This document shows, in pieces, positions 24,501 through 33,043 of a stretch of 64,000 bases of DNA. Numbering within the stretch: position 1 is the first letter of the stretch; each line of letters opens with the position of its first letter. This DNA is from Pseudomonas putida S13.1.2 (GTDB taxonomy: Bacteria > Pseudomonadota > Gammaproteobacteria > Pseudomonadales > Pseudomonadaceae). The DNA lies in the NCBI RefSeq assembly GCF_000498395.2, contig NZ_CP010979.1, forward strand, positions 5,304,501-5,368,500, given 5' to 3'. The translations under genes were made by a program, and so were the position numbers. Under the pieces are notes generated by a model. It was not told where the DNA came from, searched no databases, and saw nothing but the letters and a program-made list of their open reading frames with translations.

Positions 24501-25730
24501 TTAGAACAGGACGCGGGAACGGATGGTGCCCTTGACCTGCTGCAGCTTCTCTTGCGCCAGGTCCGAGTACTCGGCGTCGACGTCGATCACCACGTAACCG
24601 ACTTTCTCGTTGGTCTGCAGGAACTGACCGGAAATGTTGATGCCGTTCTCTGCGAAGACCTTGTTGATCTCGCTGAGCACGCCCGGGATGTTTTCGTGGA
24701 TGTGCAGCAGGCGGTGCTTGCCTGGGTGAGCTGGCAGGGCCACTTCCGGGAAGTTGACCGAGGACACCGAGGTACCGTTGTCGCTGTACTTGACCAGCTT
24801 CTCGGCCACTTCCAGGCCGATGTTGGCCTGGGCTTCAGCAGTGGAACCACCGATGTGCGGGGTCAGGATCACGTTGTCCAGGCCGCGCAGCGGGCTCTCG
24901 AACTCTTCATCGTTGGAGCGCGGCTCAACCGGGAACACATCGATGGCGGCGCCAATCAGGTGCTTGTCCTTGATGGCGGCGGCCAGGTGGTCCAGCTCGA
25001 CCACGGTGCCACGGGCGGCGTTGATCAGGATCGCGCCCTTCTTCATTGCGCGAATTTCTTTTTCGCCGATCATCCACTGGGTGGATGGCAGCTCAGGCAC
25101 GTGCAGCGAAACGATGTCGGCAAGGCCCAGCAGCTCGTTCAGGCTGGTGACCTGCACCGCGTTGCCCAGCGGCAGTTTGGTGAGCGGGTCGTAGAAGTAC
25201 ACCTGCATGCCCAGGTTTTCGGCCAGTACCGACAGCTGTGTACCGATCGAGCCGTAGCCTACGATGCCCAGTTTTTTACCGCGGATTTCGAACGAGTTGG
25301 CCGCGCTCTTGATCCAGCCGCCACGGTGGCAGGAGGCGTTCTTCTCAGGGATACCGCGCAGCAGCAGGATGGCCTCGGCCAGCACCAGCTCGGCCACCGA
25401 ACGGGTGTTGGAGTACGGTGCGTTGAATACGGCGATACCGCGCTCGCGGGCAGCTGCCAGGTCGACCTGGTTGGTGCCGATGCAGAAGCAGCCAACGGCT
25501 ACCAGTTTCTTGGCGCAGTCGAAGATCTCTTCGGTGAGCTGGGTGCGCGAACGGATGCCGATGAAGTGGGCATCGGCGATCTTTTCCTTCAGCTCGGCTT
25601 CCGGCAACGAACCAGTGAGGTATTCGATGTTGGTGTAGCCGGCGGCCTTGAGGGTATCGACCGCGTTCTGGTGCACACCTTCAAGAAGAAGGAACCGGAT
25701 CTTGCTCTTGTCGAGAGAAGTCTTGCTCAT
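24501..25730 (-). CDS. serA: D-3-phosphoglycerate dehydrogenase
   Basis: A 409-residue enzyme, the length of E. coli SerA, catalysing the first step of serine synthesis from 3-phosphoglycerate with NAD. The Rossmann motif is LGIVGYGSIGTQLSVLAENLG; catalytic arginine, glutamate and histidine lie in INAARGTVVEL, IDVFPVEP and LTPHIGGSTAEAQ. A C-terminal ACT domain (HRLLHIHENIPGVLSEINKV) implies serine feedback inhibition. The start at 25730 gives the SerA N-terminus MSKTSLDKSKIRFLLLEG; a longer upstream reading is not family-like. It is divergent from the D-2-hydroxyglutarate dehydrogenase gene, a meaningful pairing because SerA also reduces 2-oxoglutarate. Confidence 0.96.
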   Translation of the reverse strand: MSKTSLDKSKIRFLLLEGVHQNAVDTLKAAGYTNIEYLTGSLPEAELKEKIADAHFIGIRSRTQLTEEIFDCAKKLVAVGCFCIGTNQVDLAAARERGIAVFNAPYSNTRSVAELVLAEAILLLRGIPEKNASCHRGGWIKSAANSFEIRGKKLGIVGYGSIGTQLSVLAENLGMQVYFYDPLTKLPLGNAVQVTSLNELLGLADIVSLHVPELPSTQWMIGEKEIRAMKKGAILINAARGTVVELDHLAAAIKDKHLIGAAIDVFPVEPRSNDEEFESPLRGLDNVILTPHIGGSTAEAQANIGLEVAEKLVKYSDNGTSVSSVNFPEVALPAHPGKHRLLHIHENIPGVLSEINKVFAENGINISGQFLQTNEKVGYVVIDVDAEYSDLAQEKLQQVKGTIRSRVLF

Positions 25731-25814
25731 CTGCGTAAACCTGTATCCCGGAGAAAAAATGGCGAGGGGTGATGCCAGGCGCGAGGGCAGCCTTAGCATG
25801 AACAGCGGGAGGGC

Positions 25815-25826
25815 TATGCTAGCATA
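25815..25826. promoter_or_regulatory. Perfect 12-bp palindrome between serA and the divergent dehydrogenase gene
   Basis: TATGCTAGCATA reads the same on both strands and contains a -10-like TATGCT in each direction. It may be overlapping divergent -10 elements or an operator. No good -35 was found for either. Confidence 0.4.
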
Positions 25827-25900
25827 CGCGACACAATCTGAGCTTATCCCGACAGGTGAAGAGTGCTCAGGGTGACTATGAATAAGTCGAGAGTCCAGCG

Positions 25901-27298
25901 ATGACCCACCCCGCTGTTATTGAAGAACTGATGACCCTTGTCGACCCTGGCAAGGTCCTGACCGACGCGGCTTCCCTCGAAGCGTATGGCAAGGATTGGA
26001 CCAAGCATTACCCCCCGGCGCCCAGCGCCATCGTCTTCCCCAAGACAGTAGAGCAGGTGCAGGCCATTGTGCGCTGGGCCAATGCGCACAAGGTGGCCCT
26101 GGTGCCATCGGGCGGGCGCACCGGGCTTTCTGCCGGCGCCGTGGCGGCCAATGGCGAGGTTGTCGTTTCATTCGACTACATGAACCAGATTCTCGCCTTC
26201 AATGCCTTCGACCGCACCGTGGTCTGCCAGCCGGGGGTAATTACCCGGCAGCTGCAAACCTACGCCGAAGAGCAGGGCCTGTATTACCCGGTGGACTTCG
26301 CTTCCAGCGGCTCCAGCCAGATTGGCGGCAACATCGGCACCAACGCGGGCGGCATCAAGGTGATTCGCTACGGCATGACCCGCAACTGGGTGGCCGGGCT
26401 GAAAGTGGTCACCGGCAAGGGCGAGTTGCTGGAGCTGAACAAAGACCTGATCAAGAACGCCACCGGCTATGACCTGCGCCAGCTGTTCATTGGCGCCGAA
26501 GGCACGCTGGGCTTCGTGGTCGAGGCCACCATGCGCCTGGACCGTGCCCCGCGCAACCTCACTGCCATGGTGCTTGGCACGCCGGAGTTCGATTCGATCA
26601 TGCCGGTGCTGCACGCCTTCCAGGGCAAGCTGGACCTTACAGCCTTCGAGTTCTTCTCCGACAAGGGCCTGGCCAAGATCCTCGCGCGCGGTGATGTACC
26701 CGCCCCGTTCGCGACCGACTGCCCGTTCTATGCACTGCTGGAGTTCGAAGCCAGCACTGAAGAAGTCGCCAACGAAGCGTTGGCTACCTTCGAGCATTGC
26801 GTCGAGCAGGGCTGGGTGCTGGACGGGGTAATGAGCCAGAGCGACACCCAGCTTAAAAACCTGTGGAAGCTGCGCGAGTACCTGTCGGAAACCATCTCGC
26901 ACTGGACGCCCTACAAGAACGACATTTCCGTCACCGTGTCGAAAGTGCCCGCGTTCCTGCGTGATATCGACGCCATCGTCGCAGAGCACTACCCGGATTA
27001 CGAAGTCGTGTGGTACGGCCACATCGGCGATGGCAACCTGCACCTGAACATCCTCAAGCCCGAGCACATGAGCAAGGACGACTTCTTTGCCTCGTGCACC
27101 AAGGTCAACAAGTGGGTGTTCGATATCGTCAAGCACTACAACGGCTCGATCTCGGCCGAGCACGGTGTGGGCATGACCAAGCGCGACTATTTAGGCTACA
27201 GCCGCTCGCCGGAAGAAATCGCCTGCATGAAGGCAATAAAGGCCGTCTTCGACCCTAACGGCATCATGAATCCGGGTAAGATCTTCGCACCTGAATAA
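25901..27298 (+). CDS. FAD-linked oxidase, probable D-2-hydroxyglutarate dehydrogenase
   Basis: A 465-residue flavoprotein of the FAD_binding_4 plus FAD-oxidase_C type. The FAD region shows ALVPSGGRTGLSAGA, FASSGSSQIGGNIGTNAGG and FIGAEGTLGFVVEATM. The C-terminal half has the metal/substrate motif WYGHIGDGNLHLNI and SAEHGVGMTKRDYL. Its divergent pairing with serA matches pseudomonads, where this enzyme oxidises the D-2-hydroxyglutarate made by SerA from 2-oxoglutarate and so pulls 3-phosphoglycerate oxidation forward; electrons pass to electron-transferring flavoprotein. Glycolate or D-lactate dehydrogenase would be alternatives, but context favours the former. Confidence 0.88.
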   Translation: MTHPAVIEELMTLVDPGKVLTDAASLEAYGKDWTKHYPPAPSAIVFPKTVEQVQAIVRWANAHKVALVPSGGRTGLSAGAVAANGEVVVSFDYMNQILAFNAFDRTVVCQPGVITRQLQTYAEEQGLYYPVDFASSGSSQIGGNIGTNAGGIKVIRYGMTRNWVAGLKVVTGKGELLELNKDLIKNATGYDLRQLFIGAEGTLGFVVEATMRLDRAPRNLTAMVLGTPEFDSIMPVLHAFQGKLDLTAFEFFSDKGLAKILARGDVPAPFATDCPFYALLEFEASTEEVANEALATFEHCVEQGWVLDGVMSQSDTQLKNLWKLREYLSETISHWTPYKNDISVTVSKVPAFLRDIDAIVAEHYPDYEVVWYGHIGDGNLHLNILKPEHMSKDDFFASCTKVNKWVFDIVKHYNGSISAEHGVGMTKRDYLGYSRSPEEIACMKAIKAVFDPNGIMNPGKIFAPE

Positions 27299-27323
27299 AA
27301 AGCAGTATCCAGAGGAGTCGGCC

Positions 27324-27989
27324 ATGAGTTACCAGCACCAGTACGTAGACGGCACGCGCATTCACTTCCCGCTGGGCAAGGTGGTGTGTATTGGCCGTAA
27401 CTATGCCGAGCATGCCAAGGAACTGGACAACCCGATCCCCACCGAGCCGCTGCTGTTCATCAAGCCGGGCAGCTGCGTGGTGCCTGCCGAGGGCGGCTTC
27501 AAGATCCCGGTCGAGCGTGGTTCGGTGCACTACGAGGCCGAAATTGCCGTGCTGCTGGGCAAGCCGCTGTCGACCCATCCGAGCGAGGAAGAGGTGCTGG
27601 ACGCCATTTCCGGTTATGCCCCGGCGCTGGACCTCACCCTGCGCGACGTGCAGGCCAAGCTGAAAGAGAAGGGTCTGCCGTGGGAGCTGGCCAAGTGTTT
27701 TGACGGCGCTTGCGTGCTGCCGCCGTTCGTCTCCGCTGCCAGCTTCGAGGACGTGACCGACATCCCGGTGCGCCTCACCGTCAACGGCGAAGTGCGCCAG
27801 GACGGCAACAGCGCGATGATGCTGAACCCGATCGTGCCGATGATCCAGTACATGGCGGCGCATTTCTCGCTGCAGGCGGGGGATGTGATCCTCACCGGCA
27901 CCCCGGCGGGCGTGGGGCCATTCAATGTCGGTGACGAGCTGGTGCTGGAGCTGCCGGGCGTGAGCCGCTTCGAAAGCCGGGTGCTTTAA
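27324..27989 (+). CDS. Fumarylacetoacetate hydrolase-family protein (FAHD1/YcgM-like)
   Basis: A 221-residue cytosolic enzyme, the size of E. coli YcgM and human FAHD1, which act as acylpyruvate hydrolases or oxaloacetate decarboxylases/tautomerases. Metal ligands are in VHYEAEIAVLLG and LDLTLRD; the glycine-rich end GDVILTGTPAGVGPF is typical. The start has AGAGGAG upstream and lies 25 bp after the dehydrogenase stop, so both are probably one transcript. The exact substrate is not resolved by family. Confidence 0.87.
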   Translation: MSYQHQYVDGTRIHFPLGKVVCIGRNYAEHAKELDNPIPTEPLLFIKPGSCVVPAEGGFKIPVERGSVHYEAEIAVLLGKPLSTHPSEEEVLDAISGYAPALDLTLRDVQAKLKEKGLPWELAKCFDGACVLPPFVSAASFEDVTDIPVRLTVNGEVRQDGNSAMMLNPIVPMIQYMAAHFSLQAGDVILTGTPAGVGPFNVGDELVLELPGVSRFESRVL

Positions 27990-28009
27990 CTCGACACCGC
28001 GTCGCCTGC

Positions 28010-28041
28010 TTCGCGGGTTTACCCGCGAAGAGGCCGGTCCT
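28010..28041. repeat. Solo degenerate class A REP
   Basis: TTCGCGGGTTTACCCGCGAA (28010-28029) followed by GAGGCCGG. The CTGTGGGAGC end is lost, and no partner repeat is nearby. Confidence 0.7.
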
Positions 28042-28109
28042 GTTTACTGATTTTTCACACCTGATCCGGATAATGCGCGGACCTACACCCATTCCTCCAG
28101 GAAGCCCGC

Positions 28110-29030
28110 ATGCCATCACCCTCCAGCGCCCCGGCAACTCCCAAGCGTCGCTTCTACCTGCGCTGGCCCTTCGGCCTGGCCGTGGCGGCGGTGATCGGCT
28201 ATGGCGTCGCGGTGGCCATGCACTGGGATGACCGCGGCGCGCTGTGGCTGAAGGAAGGTTTCGAAAGCACCGCCGAACGCAGCGAAAGCGTGTGGTTGCC
28301 GGACTATCAGGTCGACATCGATGCCAAACCGTTACCGGGCATGGACGATGACGAAGCCTCGGATGTGGCCTTCAACCCGCATACCCGCACCCTGTTCGTG
28401 GTCATGGGCAAGAACCCGATCCTGGTCGAGCTGAGCCTGGAGGGCGATGTACTGCGCAAGATCCCGCTCAACGGCTGGAACAACCCGGAAGGCGTCGCGG
28501 TGCTGGAAGACGGCAACATTGCCATCACCGACGAGCGCCTGCACGACCTGACCGTGGTCAAGGTAGACGAGAAGACCACGGTGCTGAACCACGACGACTT
28601 CCAGAGTCACGACCTGGGCCCGTCGGTCAAAAGCAACAAGGGCTTCGAGGCGGTGGCCTGGGACCCGCTGCGCCAGCGCCTGATCATCGGCGAGGAGCGC
28701 CCGCCCAAGCTGTACACCTGGAACAGCGATGGCCGCAGCCCGCTCAAAGGGGAGAAGCAGCCGTTGCCTAGCGAAGAACTCGACCTGCGCAACCTGTCTG
28801 CCTTGGGTGTCGACCCGCGTACCGGCCACCTGCTGGTGCTGTCGGCCGACTCCAACATGCTGCTGGAGCTGGACGAGCAGGGCCAGCAGGTCAGCTTCAT
28901 GACCTTGCTGGGCGGCTTCAACGGGCTTGAAGACACCATTCCGCGCGCCGAAGGGGTAGCCATGGACGACAAGGGCAACCTGTACATGGTCAGCGAGCCG
29001 GCGCTGTTTTATCGCTTCAAGAAAAACTGA
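28110..29030 (+). CDS. SdiA-regulated domain protein, copy 1
   Basis: A 306-residue protein with a short basic N-terminus, one membrane anchor (WPFGLAVAAVIGYGVAVAM) and a large periplasmic beta-propeller-like domain of the SdiA-regulated family. Repeating blade motifs are seen, for example HTRTLFVVMGKNPILVELSL, GWNNPEGVAVLEDGNIAITD, and IPRAEGVAMDDKGNLYMVSE. The tandem neighbour at 29120 is a clear paralog with the same ending (VSEPALFYRF against VSEPNLFYVF). The name refers to E. coli relatives; the function is unknown. Confidence 0.83.
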   Translation: MPSPSSAPATPKRRFYLRWPFGLAVAAVIGYGVAVAMHWDDRGALWLKEGFESTAERSESVWLPDYQVDIDAKPLPGMDDDEASDVAFNPHTRTLFVVMGKNPILVELSLEGDVLRKIPLNGWNNPEGVAVLEDGNIAITDERLHDLTVVKVDEKTTVLNHDDFQSHDLGPSVKSNKGFEAVAWDPLRQRLIIGEERPPKLYTWNSDGRSPLKGEKQPLPSEELDLRNLSALGVDPRTGHLLVLSADSNMLLELDEQGQQVSFMTLLGGFNGLEDTIPRAEGVAMDDKGNLYMVSEPALFYRFKKN

Positions 29031-29119
29031 CAACATCATCAGAATTGTCTGACGCTGGCATTAAGCTTTGCTTCAGCCGTTAATGGTTAGATTCGCCACC
29101 CCCATGTCGAGTCTGCCCC

Positions 29120-30022
29120 ATGCGTCGTCTTATTCGCCTGTTTCTTGCCCTGGCTGTTATCGGTCTGCTCCTGCTCGGCTGGGCCGGGCAGGAGTTTCGC
29201 CTGTTCGAGCGTGGCTGGTTCAACCTCAAGACCTGGTGGCAGCCCGCCGAGCAGAGCATCGGCCTGGACCGCTACCGTGTGGTGGTGGAGGCGCAGCCGG
29301 TCGAGGGGCTGGATGACGATATCTCCGCGCTGACCTACGACCCTGACCGCAAGACCCTGTTCACCGTCACCAACGCCCGCTCGGAGCTGATTGAACTGTC
29401 GCTGGAGGGCCGTATTCTGCGCCGCATACCGCTGACTGGCTTCGGCGACCCGGAAGCGGTGGAGTATGTGGGGCCTGACAGCTATGTCATCACCGACGAG
29501 CGTCAACAACGGCTGATTCGTGTTCGGCTGGAAGACGACACGATGTTCCTCGACGCCGGTGATGCCGAACAGCTCAGCCTGGGCATTGGCCTGAATGGCA
29601 ACAAAGGCTTCGAGGGCCTGGCCTACGATTCGGCGGGCAAGCGCCTGTTCGTGGCGAAGGAGCGTGACCCGATGTTGATCTACGAGGTGCATGGTTTCCC
29701 CCATGACAACCCGGAAAAACCCTACGCCGTGCATGTGGTGCAGGACCGCAAGCGCGATTCACGGCTGTTTGTGCGGGACTTGTCGAGCTTGCAGTTCGAT
29801 GAGCGCAGTGGGCACCTGCTGGCGCTGTCGGACGAATCGCGCCTGATGCTGGAGCTGGATGTGGAGGGCAGGCCGCTGAGTACCTTGTCGTTGCGCAAGG
29901 GCTTTCATGGGTTGCAGGCGACAGTGCCGCAGGCGGAGGGGATTGCGATGGACGAGGCGGGGACCATCTATCTGGTCAGTGAGCCTAATCTGTTCTATGT
30001 GTTCAAGCAGCCGGCGGAGTGA
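29120..30022 (+). CDS. SdiA-regulated domain protein, copy 2
   Basis: A 300-residue paralog of the preceding gene, with a membrane anchor (LIRLFLALAVIGLLLLGWA) and the same blade motifs (LTYDPDRKTLFTVTNARSEL, DPEAVEYVGPDSYVITDE, VPQAEGIAMDEAGTIYLVSE). It differs in an insertion near MLIYEVHGFPHDNPEKPYAV. The start has only a weak ribosome site. The 89-bp gap from copy 1 may have its own promoter. Tandem duplication with divergence is the simplest history. Confidence 0.83.
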   Translation: MRRLIRLFLALAVIGLLLLGWAGQEFRLFERGWFNLKTWWQPAEQSIGLDRYRVVVEAQPVEGLDDDISALTYDPDRKTLFTVTNARSELIELSLEGRILRRIPLTGFGDPEAVEYVGPDSYVITDERQQRLIRVRLEDDTMFLDAGDAEQLSLGIGLNGNKGFEGLAYDSAGKRLFVAKERDPMLIYEVHGFPHDNPEKPYAVHVVQDRKRDSRLFVRDLSSLQFDERSGHLLALSDESRLMLELDVEGRPLSTLSLRKGFHGLQATVPQAEGIAMDEAGTIYLVSEPNLFYVFKQPAE

Positions 30023-30039
30023 TTGCCTGTGAGGGCCCT

Positions 30040-30121
30040 ATCGCCGGCAAGCCAGCTCCCACAGGTACTGCGCTGAGCCTGAAACCTGTGCAGTACCTGT
30101 GGGAGCTGGCTTGCCGGCGAT
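30040..30121. repeat. Inverted repeat pair, class C, 31-bp perfect arms
   Basis: Arms 30040-30070 and 30091-30121. The right arm ends 5 bp from the rpiA stop, and the left arm begins 17 bp after the opposing stop, so it is the only structure between two convergent genes. Confidence 0.92.
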
Positions 30122-30126
30122 TGCCA

Positions 30127-30801
30127 TCACTCGGCCTTGAGGGTTTTCACACCTTCAGAGGTACCCAGCAGCAGCAGGTCCGCCGGCCGCGCCGCGAACA
30201 GGCCGTTGGTCACCACACCGACGATGGCGTTGATCTGCGCTTCCAGCTCCACCGGGTTGGTGATCTTCAGGTTGTGCACGTCGAGGATCACGTTGCCGTT
30301 GTCGGTGACCACGCCTTCGCGGTACACGGGGTCGCCGCCCAGCTTGACCAGCTGGCGTGCCACATGGCTGCGAGCCATCGGGATCACTTCGACCGGCAGC
30401 GGGAAAGCACCCAGTACCGGCACCAGTTTGCTGCCGTCGGCGATGCAGATGAAGGTCTTGGCCACGGCCGCGACGATCTTCTCGCGGGTCAGGGCCGCAC
30501 CGCCGCCCTTGATCAGGTTCAGGTGCGCGTCGCTCTCGTCGGCGCCGTCCACGTAGAATTCCAGCTCGCTGACGCTGTTCAGCTCGTACACCGGGATGCC
30601 ATGACCCTTCAGACGCTGGGCAGTGGCTTCGGAGCTGGCGACTGCGCCGTCGAAGGCGGTCTTGTGCTGAGCCAGGGCGTCGATGAAGAAGTTGGCAGTC
30701 GAACCGGTACCGACGCCGACGACGCTCTTTTCATCCAGCTTGGGCAGAATGAAGTCGACAGCGGCCTGGGCGACGGCCTGTTTGAGTTGGTCCTGGGTCA
30801 T
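30127..30801 (-). CDS. rpiA: Ribose-5-phosphate isomerase A
   Basis: A 224-residue enzyme that interconverts ribose-5-phosphate and ribulose-5-phosphate in the pentose phosphate pathway. Signature motifs are VVGVGTGSTANFFIDAL, YVDGADESDAHLNLIKGGG, with the catalytic glutamate in GAALTREKIVA, and DGSKLVPVLG. Length equals that of E. coli RpiA. GGAG precedes the start. It is divergent from ilvA; a minus-strand -10 TATACT lies at 30842-30847. Confidence 0.97.
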   Translation of the reverse strand: MTQDQLKQAVAQAAVDFILPKLDEKSVVGVGTGSTANFFIDALAQHKTAFDGAVASSEATAQRLKGHGIPVYELNSVSELEFYVDGADESDAHLNLIKGGGAALTREKIVAAVAKTFICIADGSKLVPVLGAFPLPVEVIPMARSHVARQLVKLGGDPVYREGVVTDNGNVILDVHNLKITNPVELEAQINAIVGVVTNGLFAARPADLLLLGTSEGVKTLKAE

Positions 30802-30935
30802 GCGGGCTCCGAATGGGGCAGGGCGGTTTTCAAAGTTGCCTAGTATAACGGCTTGGGCGGCTTTGCTGTGGTCGCCCGACGTAGCGCTGGGGTAGACTCG
30901 CAGCCCTTGTCCCGCGGCCCAGTGATGCTTTCCCG

Positions 30936-32450
30936 ATGCTCGAACAGTACGTCAAGAAGATCCTCACCTCACGCGTCTATGACGTTGCCGTCGAAACCCC
31001 GCTGCAGAGCGCCGGGCAGCTGAGCAAGCGCCTGGGCAACCAGATTTTGCTCAAGCGTGAAGACCTGCAGCCGGTGTTCTCGTTCAAGATCCGCGGCGCC
31101 TATAACAAGCTGGCGCAGCTGACGGCAGAAGAACTGGCCCGTGGCGTGGTCACCGCCTCGGCTGGTAACCACGCCCAGGGCCTGGCCCTGGCTGCGCGCG
31201 AGATGGGCATCAAGGCCACTATCGTGATGCCCAAGACCACCCCGGAGATCAAGATCGAAGGTGTGCGCTCGCGCGGTGGCAAGGTCGTGCTGCATGGCGA
31301 CTCATTCCCCGAGGCGCTGGCCTATTCGCTGAAACTGGTCGAGGAGAAGGGCTTCGTCTACGTCCACCCGTACGACGACCCGCACACCATTGCCGGGCAG
31401 GGCACCGTAGCCATGGAAATCCTGCGTCAGCATCCTGGCCAGCTGGACGCCATCTTCGTGCCCGTGGGCGGGGGTGGCCTGATCGCCGGCATTGCCGCCT
31501 ATGTGAAGTACCTGCGCCCGGAAATCAAAGTGATCGGTGTCGAGCCCGACGATTCCAACTGCCTGCAGGCCGCGATGGCTGCCGGTGAGCGTGTGGTGCT
31601 GCCACAGGTCGGGTTGTTTGCCGACGGCGTGGCGGTGGCGCAGATCGGCCAGCACACATTCGATATCTGCCGCCACCATGTGGATGAAGTGGTGACGGTC
31701 AGCACCGACGAGATCTGTGCAGCTATCAAGGATATCTACGACGATACCCGCTCGATCACCGAGCCTGCCGGCGCCTTGGGCGTGGCGGGCATCAAGAAAT
31801 ACGTCGAGCTGTATGGCGTGACCGGGCAGACGCTGGTGGCCATCGACTCCGGCGCCAACGTCAATTTCGACCGCCTGCGCCATGTGGCCGAGCGTGCCGA
31901 GCTGGGTGAGAAGCGCGAGGCGATCATCGCAGTGACCATCCCGGAGCGCCCGGGCAGCTTCAAGGCCTTCTGCGAGGCTATCGGCAAACGCCAGATCACC
32001 GAATTCAACTACCGCAAGCACACCTCCGACGAGGCGCACATCTTCGTCGGTGTGCAGACCCACCCTGAAAACGACCCGCGGGCGGCGCTGGTGCAGCATC
32101 TGACCGAGCAGGGCTTTCCGGTTACCGACCTGACCGACAACGAACTGGCCAAGCTGCACATTCGTCACATGGTTGGCGGCCATTCGGCCGGTGCCAGCGA
32201 TGAAATGGTGTTGCGCTTCGAATTCCCCGAGCGGCCGGGGGCGTTGTTCAATTTCCTCAACAAGCTGGGCGGGCGCTGGAACATCTCGATGTTCCATTAC
32301 CGCAACCATGGCGCGGCTGACGGGCGCGTGGTGGCGGGGCTGCAGGTGCCGGAGGAGGAGCGCCACCTGGTGCCGGCGGCGCTGGCCAAGATCGGCTACC
32401 CCTATTGGGACGAGACCGAGAACCCGGCGTACAAGCTGTTCCTGGGCTGA
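30936..32450 (+). CDS. ilvA: Threonine ammonia-lyase (biosynthetic threonine deaminase)
   Basis: A 504-residue PLP enzyme converting threonine to 2-oxobutanoate, the first step to isoleucine. PLP binds Lys51 in VFSFKIRGAYNK; the phosphate loop is PVGGGGLIAG. The C-terminal third contains two ACT-like regulatory units (AVTIPERPGSFKAFCEAIG and RFEFPERPGALFNFLNKLG), as in isoleucine-inhibited enzymes. It lies divergent to rpiA and 38 bp ahead of a small membrane-protein gene. ilvD of the same pathway is elsewhere in the window, at 54434. Confidence 0.96.
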   Translation: MLEQYVKKILTSRVYDVAVETPLQSAGQLSKRLGNQILLKREDLQPVFSFKIRGAYNKLAQLTAEELARGVVTASAGNHAQGLALAAREMGIKATIVMPKTTPEIKIEGVRSRGGKVVLHGDSFPEALAYSLKLVEEKGFVYVHPYDDPHTIAGQGTVAMEILRQHPGQLDAIFVPVGGGGLIAGIAAYVKYLRPEIKVIGVEPDDSNCLQAAMAAGERVVLPQVGLFADGVAVAQIGQHTFDICRHHVDEVVTVSTDEICAAIKDIYDDTRSITEPAGALGVAGIKKYVELYGVTGQTLVAIDSGANVNFDRLRHVAERAELGEKREAIIAVTIPERPGSFKAFCEAIGKRQITEFNYRKHTSDEAHIFVGVQTHPENDPRAALVQHLTEQGFPVTDLTDNELAKLHIRHMVGGHSAGASDEMVLRFEFPERPGALFNFLNKLGGRWNISMFHYRNHGAADGRVVAGLQVPEEERHLVPAALAKIGYPYWDETENPAYKLFLG

Positions 32451-32488
32451 GCGGCTAAGCTTGGCTTATCGCTCAAGGATGTGAAGAC

Positions 32489-32914
32489 ATGGAACACCTG
32501 ACCACCCTCAAGACCCTGCACATCATCGCCACCGCACTGCTGTTTCTGGGCGCCCTGGGCCTGGCAGTGTGGACGGTGCGCGCCCGCCGACGGGGCGATA
32601 CCGAGGCCTATGCCAAGCTGTTGCGCCGGCCGTTGGTGTTTGTCTGGCTGGTGATGGGCCTGTGCCTGGTGAGCATGCCGTTTACAGGCTGGTGGCTGGT
32701 GCACCTGGTGGGCTGGCCGCTGGGGCAGACCTGGGTACTGGCGTCCAGCGTCATCTATACCGTCGGCGCCTTTGCCGTGTGGTGGCTGCTGGTGCGGCTG
32801 AACCGGCTGCGCAAGGCTGAAGTGGTGGGGCTGCGGTTTACCCTGGCGTTGGCGGTGTTCAGCGGGGTCTGCTTCCTGTCCATTGCCGGGCTGATGGGCG
32901 CCAAGCCAGTCTGA
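32489..32914 (+). CDS. DUF2269 family integral membrane protein
   Basis: A 141-residue protein with four predicted helices (LHIIATALLFLGALGLAVW, PLVFVWLVMGLCLVS, VLASSVIYTVGAFAVWWLLV, LALAVFSGVCFLSIAGLMG). A histidine in the first helix (TLHII) is typical of the family. It follows ilvA by 38 bp on the same strand with AAGGATG before the ATG. Function unknown. Confidence 0.78.
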   Translation: MEHLTTLKTLHIIATALLFLGALGLAVWTVRARRRGDTEAYAKLLRRPLVFVWLVMGLCLVSMPFTGWWLVHLVGWPLGQTWVLASSVIYTVGAFAVWWLLVRLNRLRKAEVVGLRFTLALAVFSGVCFLSIAGLMGAKPV

Positions 32915-32933
32915 CAGTCCTGGGTTGCCCGTA

Positions 32934-33031
32934 CCGGCCTCTTCGCGGGTAAACCCGCTCCTACAGGGACTGCACAAGGCCTGAGGGCAGCGCAGTACCT
33001 GTGGGAGCGGGTTCACCCGCGAAAGGGCCGG
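32934..33031. repeat. REP pair, class A, 34-bp imperfect arms
   Basis: Arms 32934-32967 and 32998-33031, CCGGCC sides outward, between convergent genes. The spacer contains ACTGCACAAGGCCTGAGG, closely matching the spacer of the pair at 36641. Confidence 0.9.
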
Positions 33032-33043
33032 CCCAGGAAAACC

